64,000 nt of DNA from assembly GCA_028868995.1 (NCBI GenBank), contig JAGWTH010000002.1:62001-126000 (forward strand). The letters are read 5' to 3'. Shown in pieces: positions 33,993 through 43,369 of this stretch (the first letter of the stretch is position 1; each line of letters starts with the position of its first letter). The notes under the pieces are model-generated. The model ran no database searches. It saw only the letters and a list, made by a program, of their open reading frames with translations, and was not told where the DNA came from. This DNA is from Burkholderiales bacterium (GTDB taxonomy: Bacteria; Pseudomonadota; Gammaproteobacteria; Burkholderiales; Burkholderiaceae_C). The translations under genes were made by a program, and so were the position numbers.

Positions 33993-35294
33993 ATGTCCGA
34001 TCTCGTCATCCACGGCGGCGCGCCCCTGCGAGGCCGTGTCGTCCCCTCGGCGAACAAGAACGCCGTGCTGCCGGTGCTGTGCGCGACGCTGCTGACGCGC
34101 GAGCCCGTGCGGCTGCACCGGGTGCCCGACATCACCGACGTGCGCAAGATCCTCGACGTGTTCCGCCGGCTGGGCAGCAGCGTGGCCATGGATTTCGAGA
34201 CGGGCGTGCTCGACCTGCACCACGCCGACACCCGCTTCGATCCCGCGCGGGACCACCTGCCCGAGCAGATGCGCAGCTCCATCCTGCTGGTGCCCGGCCT
34301 GCTGGCGCGCTTCGGCGCCGCGCGCATCGAGGGCGACGTCAAGGGCTGCACCCTCGGCGCCCGCGAGATCGATCCGCACGTGGAGGTGTTCGAGCGCTTC
34401 GGGGCCTGCGTCGAGCGCGATGGGCCCAGCCTGGTGCTGCGGGCGGACCGGCCGCTGCGCGGCAACGATCACTGGACCGACTACGCCTCCGTCACCACCA
34501 CCGAGAACTTCGTGCTGTGCGCGGCGCTGGCCCGCGGCACGTCGACGCTGACCAATGCCGCCGGCGAGCCGCACGTGCAGGAGTTCTGCCGCTTCATGGA
34601 GCAGCTGGGCGCCCGCATCGAGGGCATCGGCACCTCGCGGCTGACCGTCCATGGCGTGGACCGGCTGGGTGGGGGCGAGTTCAGCTTCACCGAGGACTTC
34701 CACGAGGTCGTCACCTTCCTCGCGCTGGGCGCCATCACCGGCGGCGACGTGCGGGTGAGGAACGCGCAGCCGGAGCACTTCCCGCTGATCGACCGCAACT
34801 TCGCCAAGTTCGGCGTGCGCGTCGTGCACGACGACGGCTGGTCGCGCGCCGTCCTGGACGGCCCGCTGAAGGTGCGCGAGCCCTTCACCCGCAACATCCT
34901 GCAGAAGGTCGAGGCCGCGCCCTGGCCCTACCTGCCGGTGGACCTGCTGCCGATCTTCATCGCGCTGGGCGTACGCTCCGAAGGCAGCGTGATGTTCTGG
35001 AACAAGGTCTACGACGGCGCGCTCGCCTGGACCGGCGAGCTGTCGAAGTTCGGCGCGCAGGCCTTCCTGTCGGACCCGCACCGGCTCGTGACCTTCGGCG
35101 GCAAGGCGCTGGGGCCGGCCGAGGTGGAGAGCCCCTACATCATCCGCGTGGCGATCGCGCTGCTGATGGTGGCCGCCAGCATTCCCGGCCGGTCCGTCAT
35201 CCGCAACGCGGCGCCGGTGCGCCGGGCCCATCCGCGGTTCGCGGAGAACATCACGCGGCTGGGCGCGCGGGTGGAGTGGGTCGAGGCCGGCTGA
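33993..35294 (+). CDS. MurA-family UDP-GlcNAc 1-carboxyvinyltransferase (probable paralogue)
   Basis: 433 residues, near the family's 420. Key positions are kept: Lys22/Asn23 in SANKNAVLP, Arg94 in EQMRSSI, the PEP/fosfomycin Cys at C119 in GCTLGAREID, and the Asp in YLPVDLLP (D317). Around them the text departs from standard MurA: the LPGGC loop is DVKGC and the ENR region is YDG. MurA makes the first committed peptidoglycan precursor. The locus lacks the usual hisG/bolA-type neighbours, so I regard it as a second, divergent copy. A patatin gene follows 98 bases later. Confidence 0.85.
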   Translation: MSDLVIHGGAPLRGRVVPSANKNAVLPVLCATLLTREPVRLHRVPDITDVRKILDVFRRLGSSVAMDFETGVLDLHHADTRFDPARDHLPEQMRSSILLVPGLLARFGAARIEGDVKGCTLGAREIDPHVEVFERFGACVERDGPSLVLRADRPLRGNDHWTDYASVTTTENFVLCAALARGTSTLTNAAGEPHVQEFCRFMEQLGARIEGIGTSRLTVHGVDRLGGGEFSFTEDFHEVVTFLALGAITGGDVRVRNAQPEHFPLIDRNFAKFGVRVVHDDGWSRAVLDGPLKVREPFTRNILQKVEAAPWPYLPVDLLPIFIALGVRSEGSVMFWNKVYDGALAWTGELSKFGAQAFLSDPHRLVTFGGKALGPAEVESPYIIRVAIALLMVAASIPGRSVIRNAAPVRRAHPRFAENITRLGARVEWVEAG

Positions 35295-35392
35295 GCAGTC
35301 GCCATCGCCGTAAGTCGCAAGTTCGCATCGGTCCCGATCGGGAACCTGCGCGCAGCCGGCCGCCTCCTACCCGTACCGACTGGAGGCCCACG

Positions 35393-36544
35393 TTGCCAGT
35401 TCCTGTATCCCTGAGCCAGTCCGCCAAGGCGCTGGTGCTGCAAGGCGGCGGTGCCCTCGGTGCCTACCAGGCCGGCGTGTACGAGGCGCTGGCGCAGAGC
35501 GACGGCCGCCTCGACTGGGTGGCCGGCGTCTCCATCGGCGCCATCAATGCCGCCCTGATCGTGGGCAACGCGCCGGAGCACCGCGTGGCCCGGCTGCGGG
35601 AGTTCTGGCGCCAGGTGTCCTCCGCGCCGGCGCAGAACGTGCCGCCGGCCTTGGGCGCCCGGGCCCTGCAGGGGCAGTGGAGCGCCGCCGCGGCGGCGCT
35701 GGTGGGCATCCCGGGATTCTTCCGGCCGCGCGTCGACCCGACGCTGCTGCTGGGCGGCGCGGCCCCGGTGCTGAGCTACTACGACACGGCGCCGCTGAAG
35801 TCCACGCTGGAACGGCTGGTGGACTTCGACCGCATCAACCGCGGCGAGGTGCGCCTGAGCGTCGGCGCGGTGAACCTGCGCTCGGGCAATTCGACCTACT
35901 TCGACAACACCCTCCAGCGCATCGGCGCGGAGCACATCATGGCCAGCGGCGCGCTGCCGCCGGGCTTCGCGCCGATCCATATCGACGGCGAGGACTACTG
36001 GGACGGCGGCATCCTGTCCAACACGCCCCTGCAGTACGTGCTGGACGCGCATGCGGGCGACCGTCCGCTGGTGGTGCTGCAGGTCGACCTGTTCGGAGCG
36101 CGCGGCCCCATGCCGCGCACCCTGTCGGAAGTGCTGGAACGGCAGAAGGACATCACCTATTCCAGCCGCACCCGCATGAACACCGACGCGCTGGGCGCCA
36201 ACGCCAACCTGCGCCACGCGCTCGCCGACCTGGTCGAGCGGCTGCCGGCGCGGCTGCGGTCCGACCCGGCACTCGTGACCCTCCTGCAGGGGATGGAGCC
36301 CCGGCCGATCGACATCGTGCACCTGATCTACCGCGACAAGCCCTACGAGCTCGACACGAAGGACACCGAGTTTTCCCGCGCGATGGTCGAGGAACACTGG
36401 AACGCCGGGATGCGCGACATGCACGCCACCATCGCGCATCCCGAGTGGCTGCGCAAGGCCACCCGCTGCGGCGTCACCACCTACGACCTGGCCGGCCCCG
36501 AGGCCCGGGTGCGCCGGCCCGGCCGCCCCGCGGCCGGACCCTGA
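35393..36544 (+). CDS. Patatin-like phospholipase
   Basis: 383 residues from TTG 35393, chosen because GGAGG lies seven bases upstream and the frame before it is not protein-like. The patatin signatures are complete: the oxyanion [11 protein letters not shown] at residue 17, the nucleophile GVSIGAIN and the Asp dyad DGGILSN. The C-terminal 100 residues ([17 protein letters not shown]) match the DUF3734 extension common in proteobacterial patatins. It should hydrolyse acyl chains of lipids or polyhydroxyalkanoate-granule material. A 3-hydroxybutyrate dehydrogenase follows on the same strand. Confidence 0.9.
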   Translation: MPVPVSLSQSAKALVLQGGGALGAYQAGVYEALAQSDGRLDWVAGVSIGAINAALIVGNAPEHRVARLREFWRQVSSAPAQNVPPALGARALQGQWSAAAAALVGIPGFFRPRVDPTLLLGGAAPVLSYYDTAPLKSTLERLVDFDRINRGEVRLSVGAVNLRSGNSTYFDNTLQRIGAEHIMASGALPPGFAPIHIDGEDYWDGGILSNTPLQYVLDAHAGDRPLVVLQVDLFGARGPMPRTLSEVLERQKDITYSSRTRMNTDALGANANLRHALADLVERLPARLRSDPALVTLLQGMEPRPIDIVHLIYRDKPYELDTKDTEFSRAMVEEHWNAGMRDMHATIAHPEWLRKATRCGVTTYDLAGPEARVRRPGRPAAGP

Positions 36545-36612
36545 AACGCCGCGGCCCGCAGCGCGCCCGGCCCGCGGCGCTCGCCTTCCCATTTCATCAC
36601 CAGGAGCATCCC

Positions 36613-37395
36613 ATGCAATTGAAGGACAAGGTGGCATTCATCACCGGCTCGGCCAGCGGCATCGGCAAGGAGATCGCGACCGTGTACGCCCGCGAGGGCG
36701 CTGCCATCGTGATCGCTGACCTGAACCGTCAGGCGGCCGAGGCGACCGCGGCGGAGCTGGCGGCGACCGGCGCCAAGGCGATCGGCGTGGCCGTGGACGT
36801 GACCGACGAGGCGCAGGTCGAGGCCGCCGTGGAGCGGGCCGTGGCGGCCTTCGGCGGCATCGACATCCTGGTGAGCAACGCCGGCATCCAGATCGTGCAT
36901 CCGCTGGAGGAATTCTCCTTCGCCGAGTGGAAGAAGCTGCTCGCCATTCACCTGGACGGCGCCTTCCTCACCACGCGGGCCTGCCTGAGGCGCATGTACG
37001 CCCAGGGCCGTGGCGGCTCGGTGATCTACATGGGCTCGGTGCACTCGAAGGAGGCCTCGCTGCTGAAGGCGCCGTACGTGACCGCCAAGCACGGGCTGAT
37101 CGGCCTGTGCAAGACCGTGGCCAAGGAGGGCGCCGCGCATAACGTGCGGGCCAACGTGATCTGCCCGGGCTTCGTGCGCACCCCGCTGGTGGAAAAGCAG
37201 ATTCCCGAGCAGGCGAAGACCCTGGGCATCACCGAGGCGGAAGTGGTCCGTAACGTCATGCTGAAGGAGACCGTGGATGGCGAATTCACGACCACGGACG
37301 ACGTGGCCCGCGTCGCGCTGCTGTTCGCCGCCTTCCCCACCAACGCGCTCACCGGCCAGTCGCTGGTGGTGAGCCACGGCTGGTTCATGCAGTAG
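36613..37395 (+). CDS. bdhA: 3-Hydroxybutyrate dehydrogenase (SDR)
   Basis: 260 residues. [22 protein letters not shown] carries the NAD-binding TGxxxGIG motif, LVSNAGIQ the NNAG equivalent, and YVTAKHGL the catalytic Tyr-Lys pair. The ending [11 protein letters not shown] and the [12 protein letters not shown] region match D-3-hydroxybutyrate dehydrogenases, which oxidise 3-hydroxybutyrate to acetoacetate during PHB use. AGGAG precedes the ATG. The adjacent patatin-like hydrolase may belong to the same lipid/PHB context. Confidence 0.9.
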   Translation: MQLKDKVAFITGSASGIGKEIATVYAREGAAIVIADLNRQAAEATAAELAATGAKAIGVAVDVTDEAQVEAAVERAVAAFGGIDILVSNAGIQIVHPLEEFSFAEWKKLLAIHLDGAFLTTRACLRRMYAQGRGGSVIYMGSVHSKEASLLKAPYVTAKHGLIGLCKTVAKEGAAHNVRANVICPGFVRTPLVEKQIPEQAKTLGITEAEVVRNVMLKETVDGEFTTTDDVARVALLFAAFPTNALTGQSLVVSHGWFMQ

Positions 37396-37424
37396 CGGCG
37401 GGCTCCCCCGCCGGCCGGCCCGCC

Positions 37425-38024
37425 TCACACCGTGGGCGAATAGCGCCCCGGCCGGTGGTTGAAGGCCAGCACCCCGTTGACGAAGACGACCGCCACCAGC
37501 GAGGCCGGCAGCCGGCCGAAGTCGCCGAGCGCGGCGCAGCCGCCGACCAGGATGGTGGCGTCCAGCACCAGCTGCAGCAGGCCGGGGCTGAGCCTCCAGC
37601 GCTGCTGCGCGTACAGCACCACCACGTTCAGCCCGCCCAGGCTGGCGGTGTGCCGGAACAGCACCAGCAGGCCCACGCCGGTGAGCGTGCCGCCCACCAC
37701 GGCCGCCACCAGCGGCGAAACGTGCGCGAGCTCGAAGCCGCGCGGCAGTGCGTGCACGATCAGCGCGGTGACGGCGGCCGCCAGCACGGTCTTGGTGGTG
37801 AACTCGCGTCCCAGGCGGAACACGGCGAACAGGTAGAAGGGCAGGTTGACGACGACCAGCATCAGGCCCAGGTCCGCGCCGCTCAGGTAGCTCGCCAGCA
37901 GCGACAGGCCCACGGTGCCGCCCGCGAGCAGGCCGCCCGCCTTGAAGATGACGACGCCGACGGCCGCGAGCAGGCTGCCGGTGAGCAGCGCCTGGATGTC
38001 CTCGTAGACGTTGTGGCCGGCCAT
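37425..38024 (-). CDS. YitT family membrane protein
   Basis: 199 residues with five or six membrane helices, beginning DIQALLTGSLLAAVGVVIFKAGGLLAGGTVGLSLL, the YitT/DUF161 signature, and ending LVAVVFVNGVLAFNHRPG. The C-terminal DUF2179 domain found in many family members is absent, as in shorter proteobacterial forms. The transport or channel role is uncharacterised. It is convergent with bdhA and divergent from the nitrilase gene. Confidence 0.9.
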   Translation of the reverse strand: MAGHNVYEDIQALLTGSLLAAVGVVIFKAGGLLAGGTVGLSLLASYLSGADLGLMLVVVNLPFYLFAVFRLGREFTTKTVLAAAVTALIVHALPRGFELAHVSPLVAAVVGGTLTGVGLLVLFRHTASLGGLNVVVLYAQQRWRLSPGLLQLVLDATILVGGCAALGDFGRLPASLVAVVFVNGVLAFNHRPGRYSPTV

Positions 38025-38261
38025 GCAAGCAGCTTAGGGGGGCCTCGGGCGACGCTTTCTGACCCGCGTCAAGGAGCGGTCCGAATCCGGGAGCGCGCGG
38101 AACGCCCTCGGGCCGGCCGGGCGGTGGCCCGAACCGCCCGACGCGCGGCGGTGCCCGCGAGACCCTTCGGCAAGTATCGCGCGACCCTCGGGCCAGACAA
38201 CGGTTGGGGCACGACTGAAGATGCGCCCAGGCACATCGCCCGCCCGTTCAAGGAGTCGTCC

Positions 38262-39296
38262 ATGCCAGCACTGCAACATCCCAAACTGCGGGTGGCCGCC
38301 GTCCAGGCCGCCCCCGAATTCCTCGACCTCGAGGCCACCATCGACAAGGCGATCGCGTACATGGAGACCGCCGCCGGCCAGGGCGTGCAGTTCATCGCCT
38401 TTCCCGAGACCTGGATTCCCGGCTATCCCTGGTGGATCTGGCTGGCGGCGCCCGCGATCGGGATGCAGTACGTGCAGCGCTACTTCGACAACTCGCTGGC
38501 GGTCGGTTCGCCCGAGTTCCAGCGCCTGTGCGACGCGGCGCGCAAGCACGGCCTGTGGCTGGCCATCGGCTACAGCGAACGCGCCGGCGGCAGCCTGTAC
38601 ATGGGCCAGGCGCTGATCGACAACACCGGCACCGCGCTGCTCACCCGCCGCAAGCTGCGCCCGACGCACGTCGAGCGCTCGGTCTTCGGCGACGGCGACG
38701 GCTCCGACCTCGCGGTCATGACCACCCCGGTCGGCAACGTGGGCATGCTGAACTGCTGGGAGCACCTGCAGCCGCTCAGCAAGTACGCGATGTACGCGCA
38801 GAACGAGCAGATCCACGTGGCTTCGTGGCCCAGCTTTTCGCTGTACCGCGGCGGCGCCTATGCGCTCGGCCCCGAGGTCAACAACGCCGCGAGCCGGATC
38901 TACGCCGTCGAAGGCGGCTGCTTCGTCCTCGCGCCTTGCGCCACGGTGTCGGCCAGGATGCAGGAGATGCTGTGCGGCGACGACATGCAGCGGCAGTTCC
39001 TCCTGCAGGGCGGCGGCTTCGCGCGCATCTATGCACCGGACGGCCAGGAACTGGGCAACCGCCTGGGGGAAACGGAAGAAGGCCTGGTGGTGGCCGACAT
39101 CGACCTCGGCATGATCGCCCTGGCCAAGGCGGCGGCCGATCCCGCCGGCCACTACGCCCGGCCGGACGCCACCCGACTGCTGCTGAACAAGACGCCGGGC
39201 GCGCGCGTGGTGTCCCAGGTGCCGGACGGCCCGGGCTTCCGCGAGGTTCCGGCGGCCGTGTCGCCTGCCGCGGTCGCCGCCGCCGTCGCCGAGTAG
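38262..39296 (+). CDS. Nitrilase (carbon-nitrogen hydrolase)
   Basis: 344 residues, the length of bacterial nitrilases. The catalytic triad is visible: Glu49 in FPETWIPGYPWW, Lys131 in RRKLRPTHVERSVFGDGDG and Cys165 in GMLNCWEHLQPLSKY. The Trp after Cys and the tryptophan-rich PGYPWW loop favour a true nitrilase, hydrolysing a nitrile to a carboxylic acid and ammonia, over an amidase. AAGGAG precedes the ATG. An AraC regulator follows on the same strand; nitrilase genes are often paired with AraC-type regulators, such as nitR of Rhodococcus. Confidence 0.92.
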   Translation: MPALQHPKLRVAAVQAAPEFLDLEATIDKAIAYMETAAGQGVQFIAFPETWIPGYPWWIWLAAPAIGMQYVQRYFDNSLAVGSPEFQRLCDAARKHGLWLAIGYSERAGGSLYMGQALIDNTGTALLTRRKLRPTHVERSVFGDGDGSDLAVMTTPVGNVGMLNCWEHLQPLSKYAMYAQNEQIHVASWPSFSLYRGGAYALGPEVNNAASRIYAVEGGCFVLAPCATVSARMQEMLCGDDMQRQFLLQGGGFARIYAPDGQELGNRLGETEEGLVVADIDLGMIALAKAAADPAGHYARPDATRLLLNKTPGARVVSQVPDGPGFREVPAAVSPAAVAAAVAE

Positions 39297-39374
39297 CGCG
39301 GGCCGCTCCCGGGGCGCTTGCCTCCAACGCGCCCCATCCTTGACCCAGCCTCTCCTCCCCGGGGTTTCCGGCAT

Positions 39375-39402
39375 TTGACTTGCTTGCCCGCTGCGCTGAA
39401 AT
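39375..39402 (+). promoter_or_regulatory. Candidate sigma-70 promoter of AraC gene
   Basis: TTGACT (39375-39380) and TGAAAT (39397-39402) are 16 bases apart and match five and four positions of the -35 and -10 consensus. They stand about 55 bases upstream of the AraC start. In this G+C-rich DNA such a match is moderately informative. Confidence 0.35.
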
Positions 39403-39457
39403 GTCCGCAGCTGGAAGCAGCGCCCGCACCCCGGCGGGCGATTCGAGGAGAGGCACG

Positions 39458-40435
39458 ATGAGACATGTCCTGACCACGCAGGCCGTCACGCCACGGGAGC
39501 GCGTCTCGTACTGGGTCGACATGATCTGTTCGACCTACGTGAAGCTCGAGTGCGATCCGGCGCTGGACGGCGCGGGCGGCTTCGACGGTTCCATCGAGTC
39601 GCACCAGTTGCCGGGGCTGCACCTGTCGGTGGTGCGTTCCGGCCCCCAGACGGTGCTGCGCACCCGCTCGGCGATCGCCCGCGACCCGGAGGACTGCTTC
39701 CTGATCGTGTCGCAGGTCCGGGGCCACGGGATGGTGGAGCAGGACGGCCGCGAGACGCTGATGGCGCCCGGCGACTTCTCGATCTACCACAGCACCCGGC
39801 CCTACACGCTGCGCTTCGGCGACGACTTCGAGGAGTTCGTGCTCAAGGTCCGGGGCGACGCGCTCCGGGCGGCCGTCCGCGATGTGGAAACCTTGACCGC
39901 CACCAAGGTGTCGGGCACGAGCGGACCCGCGCGCATCCTGCACGGCATGCTGCAGACGCTGCGCGCCGACGTCGACACCCTGCCGGCCGCTTCGGCCCGA
40001 CCCATCTGCGACAGCCTGGTCAGCCTGGTCGCCGCCGGCCTCGGCACGCTGCACGGCGCCTCGCGCGTCGAGTCGACCGCCTTGCGCTCCTACCACCTGG
40101 AGCGCATCCGCCGCCACATCGACGAACACCTGCGTGACCCGGGCCTCACCATCGAGTCCGTCGCGCACCAGCTGGGCATGTCGGTCAGCCACCTGCACCG
40201 CCTGTTCGCGGGCGAGCCGCAATCGCCGGCGCAGTACCTGTGGCACCGCCGCATGGAGCAGTGCAGCCGCGACCTGCTCGACCCCCGGCTGGCGGCACGC
40301 CCGGTTTCCGAGATCGGCTACCGCTGGGGCTTCAACGACGCCGCGCACTTCAGCCGCTCCTTCCGTGAGAAGTTCGGCTGCCCGCCGCGCGAGTGGCGCC
40401 AGCGCGCACGGGGCACCGCGAACGACATTCACTGA
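39458..40435 (+). CDS. AraC-family transcriptional regulator
   Basis: 325 residues from MRHVLTTQ, with GAGGAGAGG upstream. The N-terminal two thirds look like the AraC-binding-like ligand domain (YWVDMICSTYVKLECD, MVEQDGRETLMAPGDFSIYHSTRPYTL). The C-terminus has two helix-turn-helices: HIDEHLRDPGLTIESVAHQLGMSVSHLHRLF and PVSEIGYRWGFNDAAHFSRSFREKFGCPPREWR. Its place between the nitrilase and an alcohol dehydrogenase suggests control of one or both. Confidence 0.93.
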   Translation: MRHVLTTQAVTPRERVSYWVDMICSTYVKLECDPALDGAGGFDGSIESHQLPGLHLSVVRSGPQTVLRTRSAIARDPEDCFLIVSQVRGHGMVEQDGRETLMAPGDFSIYHSTRPYTLRFGDDFEEFVLKVRGDALRAAVRDVETLTATKVSGTSGPARILHGMLQTLRADVDTLPAASARPICDSLVSLVAAGLGTLHGASRVESTALRSYHLERIRRHIDEHLRDPGLTIESVAHQLGMSVSHLHRLFAGEPQSPAQYLWHRRMEQCSRDLLDPRLAARPVSEIGYRWGFNDAAHFSRSFREKFGCPPREWRQRARGTANDIH

Positions 40436-40501
40436 GGGGCGCCCGGCCCGCGCCGGGATTTGCGATGATCGCGCCGTCTTCCATCCGGCAAGGAGCCTCC
40501 C

Positions 40502-41275
40502 ATGCTCTCAGGCAAGACCCTCATCGTCACCGGCGCCTCGTCGGGCATCGGCGCGGCCACGGCGGCGCTCGCGGCGGCGCAGGGCGCCGACGTCATCTCG
40601 GTGGACATCAACCCACCGGCCCGGCCGGTGGGCCGCTTCGTCCGTGCGGACCTGGCGGACCGGGCCTCGATCGACGCGCTGGTCGACGCCCTGCCGGCCG
40701 GGGCCCATGGGCTGGCCAACATCGCGGGGCTGCCGCCGACGCGACCCCCGGCGCAGGTGGTCAAGGTCAATCTCGTCGGCCTGAAGTACCTCACCACCCG
40801 GCTGGTGCCCAAGCTCGCCGACGGCGCCTCGATCGTGAACCTGGCCTCGCTCGCGGGCCTGGGCTGGGCGGACGCGAAGGAGACGATCCGGGCCAGTGCG
40901 GACCTCGGCTTCGACGGGGTCGAAGCCTTCTGCCGCGACCGCGCCATCGAAGGCGCCCGCAGCTATTTCTTCTCCAAGGAGGCGCTGATCGTGTGGACCC
41001 TGCAGAACCGCTGGACCTGGCGCGAGCGCGGCATCCGCATGAATGCCGTGAGCCCCGGCCCGGTGGACACGCCGATCCTGAAGGACTTCCTGCAGACCCT
41101 GGGGGCGCGCGCGGAGGAGGACATGAAGACCATGGACCGGCCCGGCACGCCGGCCGACATCGCGCCGGTCGTGTGCTTCCTGCTGTCCGACGGCTCGGCC
41201 TGGATCCGCGGGACCAACTTGCCGGTGGACGGCGGGATGTTCTCCAACATCCTGTGCCAGATGAACGGGCTGTGA
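40502..41275 (+). CDS. SDR oxidoreductase (coniferyl-alcohol-dehydrogenase-like)
   Basis: 257 residues. The Rossmann motif is LIVTGASSGIGAAT, the third-strand motif LANIAGLPP, and the catalytic Tyr-Lys is in SYFFSKEAL. The insertion with KETIRASADLGFDGVEAFCRD and the ending LPVDGGMFSNILCQMNGL are features I associate with coniferyl-alcohol dehydrogenases and 3-alpha-hydroxysteroid dehydrogenase-like SDRs. It probably oxidises an aryl allylic alcohol with NAD. AAGGAG lies seven bases before the ATG. It follows the AraC gene by 66 bases. Confidence 0.85.
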   Translation: MLSGKTLIVTGASSGIGAATAALAAAQGADVISVDINPPARPVGRFVRADLADRASIDALVDALPAGAHGLANIAGLPPTRPPAQVVKVNLVGLKYLTTRLVPKLADGASIVNLASLAGLGWADAKETIRASADLGFDGVEAFCRDRAIEGARSYFFSKEALIVWTLQNRWTWRERGIRMNAVSPGPVDTPILKDFLQTLGARAEEDMKTMDRPGTPADIAPVVCFLLSDGSAWIRGTNLPVDGGMFSNILCQMNGL

Positions 41276-41315
41276 CGTCGAACGGGGCGTGGCGCCTGCA
41301 CGCCGGCCCCGGACA

Positions 41316-41861
41316 CTAGGGCGCCACCAGGCTCTGCGCCACGACCACGGTCTGCGGCGACGCGTCGACTGGCTCGATGCCCGGCGGCATGAAGGCGCAG
41401 GGCAGGTTCGGCTTGCCGACGAAGGTGCGCAGCACGTCGCAACGCTCGGCCAGGCGGCGTTCGCGCGCGCTCTCGTTCCAGGTCTTCAGTCCCCAGGCCA
41501 TCCCGACCGCGACGCAGGCCGGCACGAGCACGCCGCCCGAAAGCGCCGACGCGGTGGCGCAGACATTGGTGGCGGCGCCACCCTGCCAGGTGGCCGCCGC
41601 GAAGGCGTAGGCGCCGGGGCGCTCGGTTTCGGGCAGGCCCTCGGCGTACCGGAGGGACGCCGCCTTGACGCCCAGGTCGGCGAGGGGCAGCAGCGGGTTG
41701 ACCGCGATGGCACCCGTGGCGACACCCACCACGGACGACACGCCGTCCGCGACCGCGCCGGTGCGTGCCTGGTCCTCTGACTGCTGGGCGTGACCGACCC
41801 CCAGCGCCGCCATCAGCACCGCTGCCGCAAGGGTCGTACGAGCCGGACCGTGGTTGCGCAT
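41316..41861 (-). CDS. Secreted hypothetical protein
   Basis: 181 residues from MRNHGPARTTLAAAVLMAALGVGHAQQ, a clear signal peptide; AGGAGG lies just upstream. The mature part has two small hydrophobic stretches (SSVVGVATGAIAVNPLLPL and GGVLVPACVAVGMAWGL) and several Cys that could pair in the periplasm (residues in NVCATAS, VPACVAV, ERCDVL, LPCAF). I do not recognise a family. The gene is convergent with the SDR gene. Confidence 0.65.
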   Translation of the reverse strand: MRNHGPARTTLAAAVLMAALGVGHAQQSEDQARTGAVADGVSSVVGVATGAIAVNPLLPLADLGVKAASLRYAEGLPETERPGAYAFAAATWQGGAATNVCATASALSGGVLVPACVAVGMAWGLKTWNESARERRLAERCDVLRTFVGKPNLPCAFMPPGIEPVDASPQTVVVAQSLVAP

Positions 41862-42003
41862 CTGCCTCCTCTCCGGCAAGCAGTAGAGCAGCGCGCGGTC
41901 CGCGCAACGAGGGCGCCGGTCAGCGCGCGGGCACCGGCCGTCGCGCCCAACTGTGAGCGGGTGTGAAGGGTGAGCGCACGCTGACCGGCGCGCGCCCCGT
42001 GGC

Positions 42004-43359
42004 TCAGGGCGCGTCGGGCCCCGGCGGACCGGGCTCGGGCGGCGCCTCTTCCTCGCGCGGGTGGTTCTCCTCGCGCGGCAGCGACAGGACGCCGGTGTTG
42101 TAGTCGTACTCGAACACCTCGCCGTGGCGGGCCCAGGAGATCACGGTCTGCAGCACCCGCTCCGCCTCCGCCTCGTCCAGCCGTTCCTGCAGCAGCTTGA
42201 GGAAGGGGCCGTCGGGCAGCTCGCCGTCCGCCTCCTGCTCCAGGCTGTGGCGGATGTGCGCGGCCAGCGGCACCTGCGCGAGCAGCTGTTCGCCGAAGAT
42301 GGCCTGCCGGTGCCCGTGGTCGCCGTCCACGTAGCGGCGACCCAGGGCCGTCAGCTGCAGGTCGCCGGACTCCAGCTGCGCCAGGCCCACCAGCGCCAGC
42401 GCGTGCGCCACCGGCAGCAGCTCGCTGTCGGTGAGCTCGGTCTCCTCGGCCAGCTGCGGCAGGTCGGCGCGGCCGCTGAAGGGCGGCTCGGACAGCAGCT
42501 CCAGCACGTCGTCCATGCGCGCCACGTCGGCCTCGGGCAGGCGTTCGGTGAGCGGCGAGGCCTCCACGACGCCGGCCGCGCGCGCGGGCCGGCGGGCGGC
42601 GGCGGTCATGAGCATGTACACCTCGTCGATCAGCGCGCGCGAGCCGTGGTGCTCCGGGTCGCGCGGGCGCCGCAGCTGCACGGACAGCTGCGACCGCACC
42701 CGGCCCGGGTCGCTGCCGAAGACCAGGACGCGGTCGGCCATCATCACCGCCTCCTCGATGTTGTGCGACACCACCAGGATGGCCTTGGTCGGCAGCCTGC
42801 CGCTGCCCCACAGCTCCAGCACGTCGTCGCGCAGGCGCTCTCCGGTCAGCACGTCCAGCGCGGAGAAGGCCTCGTCCATCAGCAGCACGTCGGGCTCGGT
42901 GACCAGGGCGCGGGCGATGCCCACGCGCTGCTTCATGCCGCCCGAGAGCTCCCGCGGCAGGGCGCCCTCGAAGCCGGCCAGCCCGATCAGGTCGATCACG
43001 GCGCTGGCGCGTTCCGCCCGCTCGGCCGCGGCCATGCCGCGCGCCTCCAGCCCCAGCTCCACGTTCTGCTGCACGGTCAGCCAGGGGAACAGGGCGAAGG
43101 ACTGGAACACCATGCTGATCGCCCGCGCCGGGGCGTACAGGGGCTGGCCCCGGTAGCGCACCGAACCCGAGTCCGCCGGCACCAGGCCGGCCATGATGCG
43201 CAGCAGCGTGCTCTTGCCCGAGCCCGACTGGCCCAGCAGCGCGACGATCTCGCCCTCGCGCAGGGTGAAATCCACGGTGTCGAGCACCGTGCGGGTGTGG
43301 CCGTCCGCCGAGCGGAAGGTCTTGGTGACGGCCTGGAGTTCGATGACGGGCGCGCTCAT
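42004..43359 (-). CDS. Nitrate/sulfonate-type ABC ATPase with C-terminal AAA-associated domain
   Basis: 451 residues. The first 250 are an ABC ATPase of the NrtD/SsuB/TauB group: Walker A GQSGSGKST, signature LSGGMKQRVGIARAL, Walker B DVLLMDEAFSALD and the H-loop VSHNIEEAV. Residues 275-440 form an AAA-associated C-terminal domain (LPEADVARMDDVLELLSEPPFSGRADLPQ) found in a subset of these transporters. The tail is Pro- and Glu-rich. It starts ten bases after the fused permease stop. No binding protein is encoded nearby. Confidence 0.9.
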   Translation of the reverse strand: MSAPVIELQAVTKTFRSADGHTRTVLDTVDFTLREGEIVALLGQSGSGKSTLLRIMAGLVPADSGSVRYRGQPLYAPARAISMVFQSFALFPWLTVQQNVELGLEARGMAAAERAERASAVIDLIGLAGFEGALPRELSGGMKQRVGIARALVTEPDVLLMDEAFSALDVLTGERLRDDVLELWGSGRLPTKAILVVSHNIEEAVMMADRVLVFGSDPGRVRSQLSVQLRRPRDPEHHGSRALIDEVYMLMTAAARRPARAAGVVEASPLTERLPEADVARMDDVLELLSEPPFSGRADLPQLAEETELTDSELLPVAHALALVGLAQLESGDLQLTALGRRYVDGDHGHRQAIFGEQLLAQVPLAAHIRHSLEQEADGELPDGPFLKLLQERLDEAEAERVLQTVISWARHGEVFEYDYNTGVLSLPREENHPREEEAPPEPGPPGPDAP

Positions 43360-43369
43360 CTCCTGCCCC

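Noticed and set aside
38025-38261. Possible sigma-54 promoter upstream of the nitrilase
   Set aside because: A GG-N10-GC-like arrangement was sought in the GGTTGGGGCACGACTGAAGATGC stretch but the consensus and spacing do not fit.
41286-41304. GGCGTG...CACGCC hairpin between the convergent SDR and hypothetical genes
   Set aside because: Short stem without a U tract; in this base composition such pairs are frequent, so I did not list it as a terminator.
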